This document shows, one piece after another, positions 9,013-18,413 of a stretch of 64,000 bases of DNA (position 1 is its first letter; each line of letters begins with the position of its first letter). The notes under the pieces were generated by a model that was not told the origin of the DNA, ran no database searches, and saw only the letters and a list, made by a program, of their open reading frames with translations. Source of the stretch: CAVTPU01 sp963736695 (GTDB lineage: Bacteria; Actinomycetota; Actinomycetes; Mycobacteriales; Micromonosporaceae); the NCBI GenBank assembly GCA_963736695.1, contig CAVTPU010000004.1, positions 2,542,001-2,606,000 of the forward strand, read 5' to 3'. A program made the translations under genes and the position numbers.

Positions 9013-11163
9013 TCAACTCACGGTTCGCCAGCCGTCATCGGAGGCGAGCGTCACGAGCCGATGCGTAGCTCGGGTCAACGCGACATAGAGCACCCGGATG
9101 CCGGCCACCGATTCGGCGATGATCTCGCCCGGTTCGACGACCACGACCGCGTCATATTCCATGCCCTTCGCGCGCATGCCGTCCATCACCCGCACCCGCG
9201 GGCGGGTCAGGCCGATCCCGGTGAGTTCCGGCACCCGGGCCGCGGCTGCGATCACCCCGACGGTGCCGTCGACCTCGCCGAGCAACCGCGTGACCACGTC
9301 GCGCACCGCCCCCACCGAATCCTCCGTCATCAGGAGGTGTTCCGGCTCGACGCCGGTGCGGCGCACCGCGATCGGCAGGTCCGCGTCGGGCACGGCCCGA
9401 CGCACAAGTGACGCCGCGAATTCATAGATCTCCGCGGAGTTGCGGTAGTTGGTGCCGAGGTGGAACCGGTGCACGGTCTTGCCACGCAGGGCATCGGCCC
9501 GTGCGTGGCGCGCCTCGTCCAAGTCGGGCCACGCGCTCTGCGCCGCGTCGCCGACGATCGTCCAGCTGGCTTGACGGCCACGCCGGCCGATCATGCGCCA
9601 CTGCATCGGCGAGAGGTCCTGGGCCTCATCGACGAGCACGTGCGCATATCCGTCGTAGTTGGCGCAGCGCGCTTGCCGCTCCGGTGTCGCGTAGTAGCGA
9701 TCGGACACTGTGGACAATTCCCGCAGTTGGCCGCCGGCGGTGTCGATGCCCATGTCCCGGCCGGGCCCCGGCCGTCGGCGCCGGGGTGGTTCGCCGAGGA
9801 TGACCCGCAGTTCGTCGACGAGCGCCACGTCGGCCACTGAGAGGTCTTCGGGCACTCGGCGCCACGATTGGGCGAGCGCGACGCACTGGGCGTCGGTGAG
9901 CCAACCGCCCGAGACTGCCCGCACTCGCGCCACGTCACCGAGCCAGGAGAGCGCCGTCACGGGCGAGGTCACCGGCCACCACGCGTGGGCGAAGTCGATG
10001 AACTCGTCTCGATCGGCGACCTCGTCGGCGAAGGCCGTCGCGTCCCACCGCGCTTCGGGGGGACGAACCTGCCACAGCGCGCCGATGAGGGCGCGGCGGG
10101 CCTCGGCGCCGGCCGCGTTGGGCTGGTGAATCCGGGTGTTCAGGTCACGGCGTACGCGGGTCAGCTGCTCGGAGCGCACCCGCAGCACCTCGCCCCCGTA
10201 GACCACCCGGAGCTCTTCGACTGTGTGTGGCGGACCGAGGTGGGGCGGACCGAGGCGCACCGCCTGCAGCAGCAGACGACGCATGCGGGACGAGCCCTTG
10301 AGTTGTGCGAGGTCCGGCGTGTCGAACCGGTCGCTGCGGACCTCGTCGACCACCTCGCCGAGGGAGCGCAGCTCGGCCGTCTCCTCACCAAGTGACGGCA
10401 ACACCCGCTCCACATAGGACATAAAGACCGGCGAGGGTCCGATGAGCAGCACTCCACCGCCCTCGAACCGCCGCCGATCGCGATAGAGCAGGTGCGCGGC
10501 TCGGTGCAACGCGACGGCGGTCTTTCCGGTGCCGGGGCCGCCTTCGATCATCGCCACCCCGGCGGCTGGGGCCCGGATCGCCTGGTCCTGTTCCCGTTGG
10601 ATGGTCGCGACAATGTCGCGCATCCGTTCGCCCTTCGCTTGCGCGAGGCTGGCCAGCAGTGCCCCGTCACCGACGACGGTGACCTCCGGCATCGACGAGT
10701 CCCGGGCAGCGGCCGCGTCCATGTCGAGCAGGTCGTCTTCGATGTCGAGCACGGTGGAACCGGTGCATCGGATCACCCGGCGACGGATGACCGCCATCGG
10801 GTCCTCGGCGGTCGCCTGATAGAACGCCGCCGCACCCGGCGCCCGCCAGTCGATCACCAGTGGCTCATAGTCCTCGTCGCGCAGACCGATCCGGCCGACA
10901 TATCGGGTCTCACCGGTCGTCAGGTCGAGTCGGCCGAAGACGAGCCCCTCATATTGTGATTCCAGCTCACGCAGGCGCAACGCGGCATGGTGCACCATGG
11001 CGTCGCGCTCGACCAACGAGCCCGGCGTTCGGGTCGAGGCGAGTCTGAAGCCCTCCTTGTGTCGGCGTTGCACTTCGTGACGCAACGTCTCCAGCCGGGT
11101 ATAGACCCGATCGAGGTAGCGCTGCTCGGCCGCGATCTCGGCTTGGCGGATCAACTCGGACAA
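9013..11163 (-). CDS. HelD/HelR-type superfamily 1 helicase-like ATPase
   Basis: 716 residues with the HelD order of parts: an N-terminal coiled-coil arm (SELIRQAEIAAEQRYLDRVY), Walker A GPGTGKTAVALHRA near residue 210, a helicase motif II VDEAQDLSPMQW near 525, motif IV GTNYRNSAEI and the C-terminal GMEYDAVVVVEP and YVALTRATHRL motifs. HelD proteins bind RNA polymerase and free stalled complexes; the actinobacterial HelR branch is known to protect against rifamycins. I infer that role here. I saw no rifamycin-associated inverted-repeat element in the 60 bp upstream. UvrD/PcrA is less likely because of the N-terminal arm. Confidence 0.85.
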   Translation of the reverse strand: MSELIRQAEIAAEQRYLDRVYTRLETLRHEVQRRHKEGFRLASTRTPGSLVERDAMVHHAALRLRELESQYEGLVFGRLDLTTGETRYVGRIGLRDEDYEPLVIDWRAPGAAAFYQATAEDPMAVIRRRVIRCTGSTVLDIEDDLLDMDAAAARDSSMPEVTVVGDGALLASLAQAKGERMRDIVATIQREQDQAIRAPAAGVAMIEGGPGTGKTAVALHRAAHLLYRDRRRFEGGGVLLIGPSPVFMSYVERVLPSLGEETAELRSLGEVVDEVRSDRFDTPDLAQLKGSSRMRRLLLQAVRLGPPHLGPPHTVEELRVVYGGEVLRVRSEQLTRVRRDLNTRIHQPNAAGAEARRALIGALWQVRPPEARWDATAFADEVADRDEFIDFAHAWWPVTSPVTALSWLGDVARVRAVSGGWLTDAQCVALAQSWRRVPEDLSVADVALVDELRVILGEPPRRRRPGPGRDMGIDTAGGQLRELSTVSDRYYATPERQARCANYDGYAHVLVDEAQDLSPMQWRMIGRRGRQASWTIVGDAAQSAWPDLDEARHARADALRGKTVHRFHLGTNYRNSAEIYEFAASLVRRAVPDADLPIAVRRTGVEPEHLLMTEDSVGAVRDVVTRLLGEVDGTVGVIAAAARVPELTGIGLTRPRVRVMDGMRAKGMEYDAVVVVEPGEIIAESVAGIRVLYVALTRATHRLVTLASDDGWRTVS

Positions 11164-11224
11164 CGCTCCCGCTCCCCGTCTGCTGGTCAGACAACCACTC
11201 CAGAGTACGGGTAGCGGGGCGCAC

Positions 11225-12079
11225 TCACCAGGTAAACGACCCCGGATAACTCCGCGCCGCCAACTGCTGCTGCCCGCTCGCGTTCGGGTGGAAGAAGTCG
11301 ATGGCGCTGAGCATGCGAAGTTCGAACCGCACGTCGGCGGTCCCTCCCGCGAACCGGCAACGGGAACCGTAGGCCGAACAGGCGGCGGCGAGTTGTCGGT
11401 TGTAGGCGGTCACCCGAGACCGCACGGCGGCGCGACGGCTGACGTCCGCGGACGCGGTCGAGGTCGGGTTGGCGAGCAGGCTCCGACAGACGCCCGACCG
11501 CCACGCAGCACGGGCGACCCGACTGTTGTGCCCGACCTCCCACACGCGATAGATGTCGGGAATCGCCACGAGCAACACTCGTGCGCGGGGCTGCGCCGCC
11601 TTGATCACCCCGAGTGCGGCGGAGACCTGCGACCGAAATCCGTCGATCGGCGTCATCGCGTCGACTGACGCGCGGCAGGCGTCGTTCGCGCCGATGAGGA
11701 TGGTGACATAGTCGGCCCGTTGCCGGACTGCGGCGCGCGCTTGGCCGACGAGGGCGGCTGAGGCGGCTCCGGGCACCGCCAGGTTGCGGGAGTGGCCACG
11801 CATCGCCGGGTTCTTCTCCAGAATCCGCAGATAGTGCGAGTCGACCTGCACGCCGTCGCCGGTCGACCATGAGTTGCGCGGGCAGGGCAGAGGCACAAAG
11901 CACGAGCCAAAGCCGGCCGTCAGCGAGTCGCCCAAGGCGACCATCGACGACGGATAGCCTTTGGTCGCCGGCGGCACTTGTTGGCTCGGCCGCGGCGCCG
12001 GGCCGGCCCCTCCGGAGTCCTTGCACGCGATGGTGATGAGGGCGAGCAACGCCACCACGAGTGCCCAGCGTCGTGTCAT
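11225..12079 (-). CDS. SGNH/GDSL-family lipoprotein esterase
   Basis: 284 residues. The N-terminus MTRRWALVVALLALITIAC is a signal peptide ending in a lipobox-like cysteine, so it is probably exported and lipid-anchored. The hydrolase blocks are present: block I GDSLTAGFG (catalytic Ser), the block III-type IGANDAC, and block V DFFHPNASGQ with the Asp and His of the triad. Several cysteines suggest disulfides. A long overlapping frame on the same strand (11187-12026) has no family signature and is a shadow. The substrate (lipid or acyl ester) cannot be told from sequence. Confidence 0.88.
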   Translation of the reverse strand: MTRRWALVVALLALITIACKDSGGAGPAPRPSQQVPPATKGYPSSMVALGDSLTAGFGSCFVPLPCPRNSWSTGDGVQVDSHYLRILEKNPAMRGHSRNLAVPGAASAALVGQARAAVRQRADYVTILIGANDACRASVDAMTPIDGFRSQVSAALGVIKAAQPRARVLLVAIPDIYRVWEVGHNSRVARAAWRSGVCRSLLANPTSTASADVSRRAAVRSRVTAYNRQLAAACSAYGSRCRFAGGTADVRFELRMLSAIDFFHPNASGQQQLAARSYPGSFTW

Positions 12080-12188
12080 GCGCGAACCCCCCGGAAGCAG
12101 CAGATGGTTGCGAGTCTAAACGCCCGACCAGCTATGAAGAACCCACCAATGGCTTTTTTCCCCGAATAGCGGCATTCGACGCAACAGA

Positions 12189-12207
12189 TTAGCTAAGCCT
12201 CACCGGT
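12189..12207 (+). promoter_or_regulatory. Candidate DtxR/IdeR iron box
   Basis: TTAGCTAAGCCTCACCGGT lies about 100 bp upstream of the beta-propeller gene. Against the known DtxR/IdeR consensus TTAGGTTAGCCTAACCTAA it agrees at 13 of the first 16 positions, weaker in the last three. It is in the divergent intergenic region between the SGNH lipoprotein gene and the propeller gene, so either or both could be controlled. This is a by-eye match only. Confidence 0.4.
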
Positions 12208-12306
12208 AGGCCTAGAAGATGATCAATCCGGACCGATAGGTTCGCCGGATCGGACGGGCGCCAGCGTCGGCGCCGATCGGGGCGTCCGGTTCAGGGAGGA
12301 GAATCT

Positions 12307-14994
12307 GTGCGTTCGCACCTCACCCACCGTCGGCGAGCCCGCTGGGTCGCGTCGGCAGCCGTCGCGACGACGGCGGTGGTAACGGCGGTGGCACTCGCCG
12401 CGACCGCCTCGGCCGGCGTCGTGGCCAGCAGTCGCCCGATCAAGCGTCCGAAACCGGTCGCCGGCTCCCATGCCGGCGCCGCTGGGCTCAAGACCTTCGC
12501 CCAACAGGAGTCGCAGGCCCGAATGGCGCCCTATGGCTCCGTCGAGCCGGGAGAATATGGTGACGCCCTCGCCGACCTTTCGGGGCTGTCCGCCACCGGC
12601 GCGTCATGGCGCGAGGTGACCAACCAGCCCTATGACAGCAACGACCCGGCGTATCGGGATCCCAACTACTCCAACTCCGGCGGCGGCTGGGGCGAGGTCG
12701 CCGGCCGCATCACCGGTCTCGCCGCCGGAAACGGCTACGTCTTCGCCGGTGGAGCCAACGGCGGAGTGTTCCGCACACGCGCCGGCAGAAGCGACCACTG
12801 GCGACCGATCTCCGATCGTATTCTCGCCCTCTCCACCGGTGATCTCGTCTATGACGCCGCAGCAGACACGTTGTGGTATGCCACCGGCGAGGCGAACACC
12901 GGAGCGACGACCTACGCCGGTGCTGGCGTCTATCGCCTGCGCCACGCCCGCACCGCGGACGGCTTCTCCCAAGCCGACCGTGTGGGCGGATCGGAGTTGG
13001 AGTCCCGAAGCATCAACCAAATCAAATTCGACGGGGCCGGCAACATCTATGCGGCAACCAGTCGGGGCCTGTGGCGGCACTCGACGAACCCGGCCCGACA
13101 CGCTCAGCCGTGGGAGTTGGTGCTCATGCCGAATCCGGCATCGGACACCGACATCACCAAGCCCTACGACAACATCGTCAACGACGTGCTGATCCCGCCG
13201 GCCGACCACGGCCAGGTCGTGCTCGCCAATGTGGCGTGGCGCTCCGGCGCGGCGTACAACGGATTTTATTTGTCCTCCACCGGTGGCGCCGCAGGCAGTT
13301 TCGTCAAGACCCCGCTCACCGGTGACATCGACAACTCCGATGTCGGCAATGCCGAATTCAGCGTCTCCGGCGACGGCGGCCGACTGGTGATGGTGCTGGA
13401 GAGTCCGGCCGGCATCGCCGCCGGTCGCAGCGGGCTGCACGGCGTCTTCACCTCGACCACCGCAACCGGACCATGGTCACGGATCGCCGACTCGACCACG
13501 TTGGAAAACTCCGGGTCAGCGATCGGCGCCGCGATGAACTATCCGGTCGGCGTGCAGGCCTGGTACAACAACTTCATCGACGTCGATCCGACCAACGCCA
13601 ACCACATCTACGTCGGCCTCGAAGAGATCTATGAGACCGAGGACGCCGGCGTCACGTGGAAGACGATCGGCCCATACTGGAACTTCGGTTTCGACTGCTT
13701 TGACCCGAGCGTGCCGAGCGGCGGCTGCCCGAGCACGACGCACCCCGACCAGCACTCGATCGCCGTCACCGGCGGCCGGGTCTACATCGGCAACGACGGT
13801 GGGGTCTTTTCCCGCCCGCTCGCGCCCGCGACGAGCACCGAAGACGCGGCCGGACACGCCACCGACTGGATCAACCACAACGCCGGCCTGCACACCCTGC
13901 AGTATTACTCGGTCGGCACAGGCGTCGACCCCAACGGCCGCGGCTATTCCATCTCGGGCGGACTGCAGGACAACGGCGGCTCGCTGCTGCGGGCCGGAGC
14001 CCGCAAGCAGGTCAGCCCGTTTGGCGGAGACGGCGGCGACCTCATCGTCAATCCCCGCAACGGTTGTCAGATCCTCAATGAATATGTCTTCCTCGCCCTG
14101 TGGATGACGAAGAACTGCGGCCAGAGCGACGGATCGACGAGCGAGATCGTCGACGTGACGGTGCCGGACATCAACGCCCGTTTCACCGCGCCGTTCCGGG
14201 TCGTGCGCGGCTCGGCCAACATCGGCGACGGTTCGAGCGAACGGTGGATCGCCGGTGGCAACTCCCTGTGGAGCCACGACAACGGTTTCAGCTATACGGC
14301 GACGCAGGCTGCCGCTGACCCGAACAAAGGCTGGGTGAGCCGCCACACGCTCGATGACACCGGAGCCCGCCTCATCGTCGGCATGGACGGTGTCGCCTCG
14401 GCGGCCGCGCCGGCCGACTCCACAAAGGACACATATGTGGTCTCGTGGTGCGGCCAGGCCAACTGCAACAGCGCCGGTTTCACCCGGGGTGTCGCGACCA
14501 ACTGGGGTGGCGCCTGGACCGAACTGGACATGACCGGCCTGCCCAACCGCTATCCCAACGCGGTGACCTTCGACCCGAGTGACGCCACGAACTCCACGAT
14601 CTATGTGGTCTTCAACGGCTTCAATCGGCGCTTCATCGAGGGTCCCGGGGCGGGCGTCAAGCACGTCTTCCGGGGATCACTAAGCAAGACCGGCGACACG
14701 GTCACGGTCGCCTGGACCGACCTCTCAGTCGGGTTCCCGGACGTGCCGGCGTCCGACATTGTCGTCGTTGGCGACAAGCTCGTCGTCGGCACCGACCTCG
14801 GGGTGCTCGTCGCCGACCGCCGCGCCACGGCGAGCACGGTCTCGTGGAAGCGGGTCGGTCCGAGGCGCACCGGAGGCGGTTCGCTGCCGCTGACCGCGGT
14901 CTTCGACCTGCACGTCTCGGCCGATGGTTGGCTCTATGCCGCCACCCACGGTCGAGGCATCTGGCGTACGCCACTGACGGCTCTGCGCCACTGA
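12307..14994 (+). CDS. Secreted sortilin/BNR-like beta-propeller protein
   Basis: 895 residues. An N-terminal signal peptide (basic RRRARW then an Ala/Val-rich stretch to about residue 38) marks it as exported. The rest is a run of beta-propeller blades like those of VPS10/BNR and xyloglucanase-type proteins: GRITGLAAG, ATGEANTGATTYAGAGVYR, TEDAGVTWKTIGPYW, GNDGGVF, GGLQDNGG and ATHGRGIWR. No catalytic pair of a known glycosidase can be assigned. The ATG start follows GGGAGGAGAATCTGT closely upstream. A possible iron-box operator precedes it, and a strong hairpin follows it. Role: extracellular binding or hydrolysis, unknown ligand. Confidence 0.8.
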   Translation: MRSHLTHRRRARWVASAAVATTAVVTAVALAATASAGVVASSRPIKRPKPVAGSHAGAAGLKTFAQQESQARMAPYGSVEPGEYGDALADLSGLSATGASWREVTNQPYDSNDPAYRDPNYSNSGGGWGEVAGRITGLAAGNGYVFAGGANGGVFRTRAGRSDHWRPISDRILALSTGDLVYDAAADTLWYATGEANTGATTYAGAGVYRLRHARTADGFSQADRVGGSELESRSINQIKFDGAGNIYAATSRGLWRHSTNPARHAQPWELVLMPNPASDTDITKPYDNIVNDVLIPPADHGQVVLANVAWRSGAAYNGFYLSSTGGAAGSFVKTPLTGDIDNSDVGNAEFSVSGDGGRLVMVLESPAGIAAGRSGLHGVFTSTTATGPWSRIADSTTLENSGSAIGAAMNYPVGVQAWYNNFIDVDPTNANHIYVGLEEIYETEDAGVTWKTIGPYWNFGFDCFDPSVPSGGCPSTTHPDQHSIAVTGGRVYIGNDGGVFSRPLAPATSTEDAAGHATDWINHNAGLHTLQYYSVGTGVDPNGRGYSISGGLQDNGGSLLRAGARKQVSPFGGDGGDLIVNPRNGCQILNEYVFLALWMTKNCGQSDGSTSEIVDVTVPDINARFTAPFRVVRGSANIGDGSSERWIAGGNSLWSHDNGFSYTATQAAADPNKGWVSRHTLDDTGARLIVGMDGVASAAAPADSTKDTYVVSWCGQANCNSAGFTRGVATNWGGAWTELDMTGLPNRYPNAVTFDPSDATNSTIYVVFNGFNRRFIEGPGAGVKHVFRGSLSKTGDTVTVAWTDLSVGFPDVPASDIVVVGDKLVVGTDLGVLVADRRATASTVSWKRVGPRRTGGGSLPLTAVFDLHVSADGWLYAATHGRGIWRTPLTALRH

Positions 14995-15056
14995 CAGCCC
15001 TGCTGCACTGACAGGCCTGCGCCACTGATGGGTTGACGCCCGTCGCTGGCGTCTTA

Positions 15057-15105
15057 CCACACCGCCCTCGCTTATCCGCCAATCCGGTGGGCGAGGGCGG
15101 TGTGG
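15057..15105. terminator. 15-bp perfect hairpin between propeller gene and recD2
   Basis: Arms at 15057-15071 and 15091-15105 are perfect inverted copies (CCACACCGCCCTCGC and its complement) around a 19-base loop. There is no T tract on either side, as is common in actinomycete terminators. The recD2 stop codon sits in the loop and the right arm encodes the last recD2 residues, so the hairpin overlaps coding sequence. It probably ends the plus-strand propeller transcript and perhaps recD2 too. Confidence 0.7.
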
Positions 15106-17390
15106 CGTCTCCCGGCCCCGACGGTTCGCACGGCGGCGGCGAGCGCCCGCTTCGATCCCACGAGCACGACGAGCTTCTTGGCCCGGGTGACCGCTGTGTA
15201 GAGCAGATTGCGTTGCAGCATCATCCAGGCGCTGGTGGTCAGGGGAATCACCACCGCCGGATATTCCGAGCCCTGTGAACGGTGGATGGTGATGGCATAG
15301 GCGTGCGCGAGTTCGTCGAGTTCGTCGAAGTCGTAGTCGATCGGTTCGTCCTCGTCGGTGTGCACCCGCAGGCTCTGGTCCTCCGCGGAGATGGCGGTCA
15401 CGATGCCGAGTGTGCCGTTGAAGACGCCGGCCTGCCCTTTGCCATAGTTGTTGCGGATCTGGGTCACCTTGTCGCCGACCCGGAACACCCGACCTCCGAC
15501 CCGGCGTTCCGGCACGGAATCCCGGTGCGGGGTGAGTCGTTCCTGAAGCAGCGTGTTGAGCGCGCCGGCCCCGGCCGGCCCTCGGTGCATGGGGGTCAGG
15601 ATCTGAATGTCGCGACGCGGATCCAGTCCGAATCGGGTCGGAACCCGCGTGCAGGCGACATCGACTGTCGTCGTGGCGGCAACCTCGGCCTCGTCGCAGG
15701 CGAAGAGGAAGAAGTCGGGCAGCCCGGTGACGACCGGCGGTCGGCCGGCGTTGATTCGGTGGGCGTTGGTGATCACACCGGACTGGGCGGCCTGCCGAAA
15801 CACCTGAGTGAGGCGGACCCGCGGGATGGTGGCGGCGGCGAGCAGGTCGCGCAGCACCTCACCGGCGCCGACCGACGGCAACTGGTCGACGTCACCGACG
15901 AACAGCAGGTGGGCGCCGGGTGGGATCGCTTTGACCAGCTTGTTGGCGAGGATCACGTCGAGCATGGATGCCTCGTCGACGACGAGCAGGTCGACGTCGA
16001 GTGGGTTGTCCCGGTCGTAGGTGGCCTCGCCGCCGGGACGCAACGCGAGCAGCCGGTGCACGGTGGCGGCTGGGTGGCCGGTGAGTTCGGAGAGGCGTTT
16101 CGCGGCCCGACCGGTCGGCGCGACGAGGGTGACCTTGGCCTTCTTGGCCGAAGCGAGGGCCACGATCGACGCGACGGTGAAGCTCTTGCCACACCCGGGC
16201 CCGCCGGTGAGCACCGCGACCTTGGCGGTGAGGGCGAGCCGCACGGCGAGTTCCTGTTCCGGGGCAAGATCATGACCGGTACGCCCATGAAGCCAGCTCA
16301 GCGCCTTGGCCCAGTCGACCTGGTGAAAGTGCGGCATGCGATCGCCGTCGTGGCGCAACAGCCTCAGCAGGGTGTTCGCCAGCGAGGTCTCCGCGCGGTG
16401 GAACGGCACCAGATAGACGGCGCGAATCGGGTGCTCCCCATCGCCGCCGCCCTCGGCGGCACCTTCAGTGGCGCCTGTGGCTCGTTCAGTGGCGCCCGCA
16501 GTGTCACCTCCAGCGACGCCCGCAGGAAGGTCGTGGCGGACGACGCCCTCCTCCGTGACGAGTTCGTCGAGACAGTCGATCACGAGGCGGGGCGTGACGT
16601 TGAGGATCTTCATCGCCGCTGGGACCAGCTCCTCCTGCGGCAGATAGCAGTGGCCGTTGTCGCTCGCCTCGGAGAGGGTGAACTGGATGCCGGCCTTGAC
16701 GCGCGCCGGACTGTCGGGCGCGATCCCGACGGCCTGCGCAATCGTGTCGGCGGTCTTGAAGCCGATGCCCCAGACGTCTGCGGCGAGGCGATAGGGCTCG
16801 TTCTTGACTACGGCGATGGCGGCATCGCCGTACTTCTTATATATGCGGACCGCGAGAGACGTCGAGACCCCGACGCCTTGCAGAAAGATCATTACTTCCT
16901 TGATCGACTTTTGCTCCGCCCACGCCGCAGTGATCTTCGTAGTGCGTTTCGGGCCGAGGCCCGGCACCTCGATGAGGCGCGAAGGTTCCTCCTCGATGAT
17001 CCGCAAGGTGTCGAGGGCGAAATGTTCCACGATGCGTTCGGCGAAGACCGGCCCGATCCCCTTGACCAGGCCCGATCCGAGATAGCGCTGAATGCCCTGA
17101 ATCGTCGCGGGCAGCACCGTGGTGAACGATTCGACCTCGAACTGCCGGCCGAACTTTGGGTGGCTCGACCATCGCCCGGCCAGCCGCAGGCTCTCCCCCG
17201 GCTGCGCACCCATCAACGCGCCGACGACCGTGAGCAGCTCGGATCCTCGCTCGGTGGCGACTCGGGCGACGGTATATCCCGTCTCCTCATTGACATAGGT
17301 GAGCCGTTCGAGCACCGCGTCAAGCACCGCGCTGGGTCGGGGTCGCGACGATTGGGCCGGTACGGCGACGCGAGTGGTCACGATCACCAT
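15072..17390 (-). CDS. recD2: RecD-like ATP-dependent DNA helicase RecD2
   Basis: 772 residues from the ATG at 17390. Order: N-terminal OB-like region (LTYVNEETGYTVARV), tandem helix-hairpin-helix units (GLVKGIGPVFAERIV and LIEVPGLGPKRT), then the helicase core with Walker A LTGGPGCGKSFTV, motif II VVDEASML, motif III GDVDQLPSVGAGEVL, and the C-terminal SH3-like and motif VI segment ITIHRSQGSEYP with TAVTRAKKLVVLVGS. RecD2 is a 5'-3' helicase found without RecBC. A longer reading to 17486 would overlap the divergent M23 gene start, so 17390 is preferred. A Gly/Ala/Thr-rich insert lies between the HhH units and the core. Confidence 0.93.
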   Translation of the reverse strand: MVIVTTRVAVPAQSSRPRPSAVLDAVLERLTYVNEETGYTVARVATERGSELLTVVGALMGAQPGESLRLAGRWSSHPKFGRQFEVESFTTVLPATIQGIQRYLGSGLVKGIGPVFAERIVEHFALDTLRIIEEEPSRLIEVPGLGPKRTTKITAAWAEQKSIKEVMIFLQGVGVSTSLAVRIYKKYGDAAIAVVKNEPYRLAADVWGIGFKTADTIAQAVGIAPDSPARVKAGIQFTLSEASDNGHCYLPQEELVPAAMKILNVTPRLVIDCLDELVTEEGVVRHDLPAGVAGGDTAGATERATGATEGAAEGGGDGEHPIRAVYLVPFHRAETSLANTLLRLLRHDGDRMPHFHQVDWAKALSWLHGRTGHDLAPEQELAVRLALTAKVAVLTGGPGCGKSFTVASIVALASAKKAKVTLVAPTGRAAKRLSELTGHPAATVHRLLALRPGGEATYDRDNPLDVDLLVVDEASMLDVILANKLVKAIPPGAHLLFVGDVDQLPSVGAGEVLRDLLAAATIPRVRLTQVFRQAAQSGVITNAHRINAGRPPVVTGLPDFFLFACDEAEVAATTTVDVACTRVPTRFGLDPRRDIQILTPMHRGPAGAGALNTLLQERLTPHRDSVPERRVGGRVFRVGDKVTQIRNNYGKGQAGVFNGTLGIVTAISAEDQSLRVHTDEDEPIDYDFDELDELAHAYAITIHRSQGSEYPAVVIPLTTSAWMMLQRNLLYTAVTRAKKLVVLVGSKRALAAAVRTVGAGRRHTALAHRIGG

Positions 17391-17480
17391 CGTGCCTGGC
17401 GACCGGTGTGCCCGCCACCACCCACCCCTGATTTGAAGGCTGCCGCGTGGCGACCAAGTCCTGATAGCGTTACGCCGCTG

Positions 17481-18302
17481 ATGCAATCATCGACTCAAGC
17501 CCCAGTGCGGCACAGCCGCTGGTGGCAGAACCCGGACGGCTCCGGCCGACGCGGCGCGGTCATCCTCGTCGTGTCGCTGGCGCTGCTCGCCGGCGGGGGC
17601 GGGGTGGTTGCGTGTCGGGCCGATCGAGCGCCAGACCGGAGTGCGGCGACACCAGCTATCGGCGCCACGATGTCGGCGGACGCCTCGGGATCCTCCCCGC
17701 GATCACCTGGGCTGTCTGGGACACCTGCGCCATCTGGGCCGACAGCCCCGTCTAGCTCAGCCTCGGCCGTGACGCCGACGCAGCTCACCTTCGCCTTTCC
17801 GGTGATCGGACGATCCAGCTATTCGCGCCAACATCACGACTATCCGGCCTCCGACATCATGGCCGCGTGCGGCTCCGCAGTGGTCGCGGTGACTAGTGGG
17901 GTAGTCCTCGACACGTCGACGTCGAACACCTACAGCCCGAAGGTCAACGCGGGGGCCACCCGTGGCGGAATCTCGGTGTCGATTCTCGGTGATGATGGCG
18001 CCCGCTACTACGGGTCGCACCTGTCGCGCATCGAACCCGGCATTGCTCCGGGAGTGAGAGTCCACACCGGACAGCGGATTGGCCGGGTCGGCCGCACCGG
18101 GGCTGCGAGCGCTTGTCATCTGCATTTCGGCATCTCCCCGCCGTGCCGGCAGGTAGGTGACTGGTGGATCCAACGCGGTGTGGTGTGGCCGTGGTCTTTT
18201 CTTGACGCATGGCGACGAGGCCGGGCCATGTCGGCCGTTGCGCAGGTGCGCGCCTGGCAGTTGGCACACGGATGCCCCATAAAACCCTTGGTCTATCCGT
18301 AA
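17481..18302 (+). CDS. M23-family peptidoglycan peptidase, membrane-anchored
   Basis: 273 residues from ATG at 17481. An N-terminal hydrophobic segment (GAVILVVSLALLAGGGGVVAC, about 26-46) ends at a cysteine and may be a lipobox or membrane anchor. A Ser/Pro/Ala-rich linker follows, then the LytM/M23 fold: HHDYPASDIMAACG with the first zinc ligands (H and D), YYGSHLSRI, and SACHLHFGI, the HxH motif. All metal ligands appear present, so it is probably an active endopeptidase at the cell surface. The open frame continues upstream of the chosen start antisense to recD2; that part has no family signature and is excluded. Confidence 0.87.
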   Translation: MQSSTQAPVRHSRWWQNPDGSGRRGAVILVVSLALLAGGGGVVACRADRAPDRSAATPAIGATMSADASGSSPRSPGLSGTPAPSGPTAPSSSASAVTPTQLTFAFPVIGRSSYSRQHHDYPASDIMAACGSAVVAVTSGVVLDTSTSNTYSPKVNAGATRGGISVSILGDDGARYYGSHLSRIEPGIAPGVRVHTGQRIGRVGRTGAASACHLHFGISPPCRQVGDWWIQRGVVWPWSFLDAWRRGRAMSAVAQVRAWQLAHGCPIKPLVYP

Positions 18303-18376
18303 CGCCTGATCAGTCATATCCGCTCACGAACATGGAGTTTTCGGGCCACGGTGGTGACCCGAAATCGCCTCGCTAT

Positions 18377-18409
18377 TCGCTATCGCCCGACATGAGCGGG
18401 CGATAGCGA
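18377..18409. terminator. 13-bp perfect hairpin, bidirectional terminator
   Basis: Arms 18377-18389 (TCGCTATCGCCCG) and 18397-18409 are perfect complements with a 7-base loop, between the convergent M23 and DUF222 genes. A second outer pair, GTGGTGA at 18351 and TCACCAC at 18414, could extend it. No T run. Confidence 0.7.
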
Positions 18410-18413
18410 GCCA

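Noticed and set aside
11187..12026. Long minus-strand frame overlapping the SGNH lipoprotein
   Set aside because: No signal peptide or motif; the lipoprotein frame has GDSL and catalytic blocks.
15282..17480. A 1006-residue plus-strand frame running through recD2 into the M23 gene
   Set aside because: Only the last 273 residues (from 17481) show family motifs; the rest is antisense to recD2 and Gly/Asp/Arg-rich, typical of shadow frames in GC-rich DNA.
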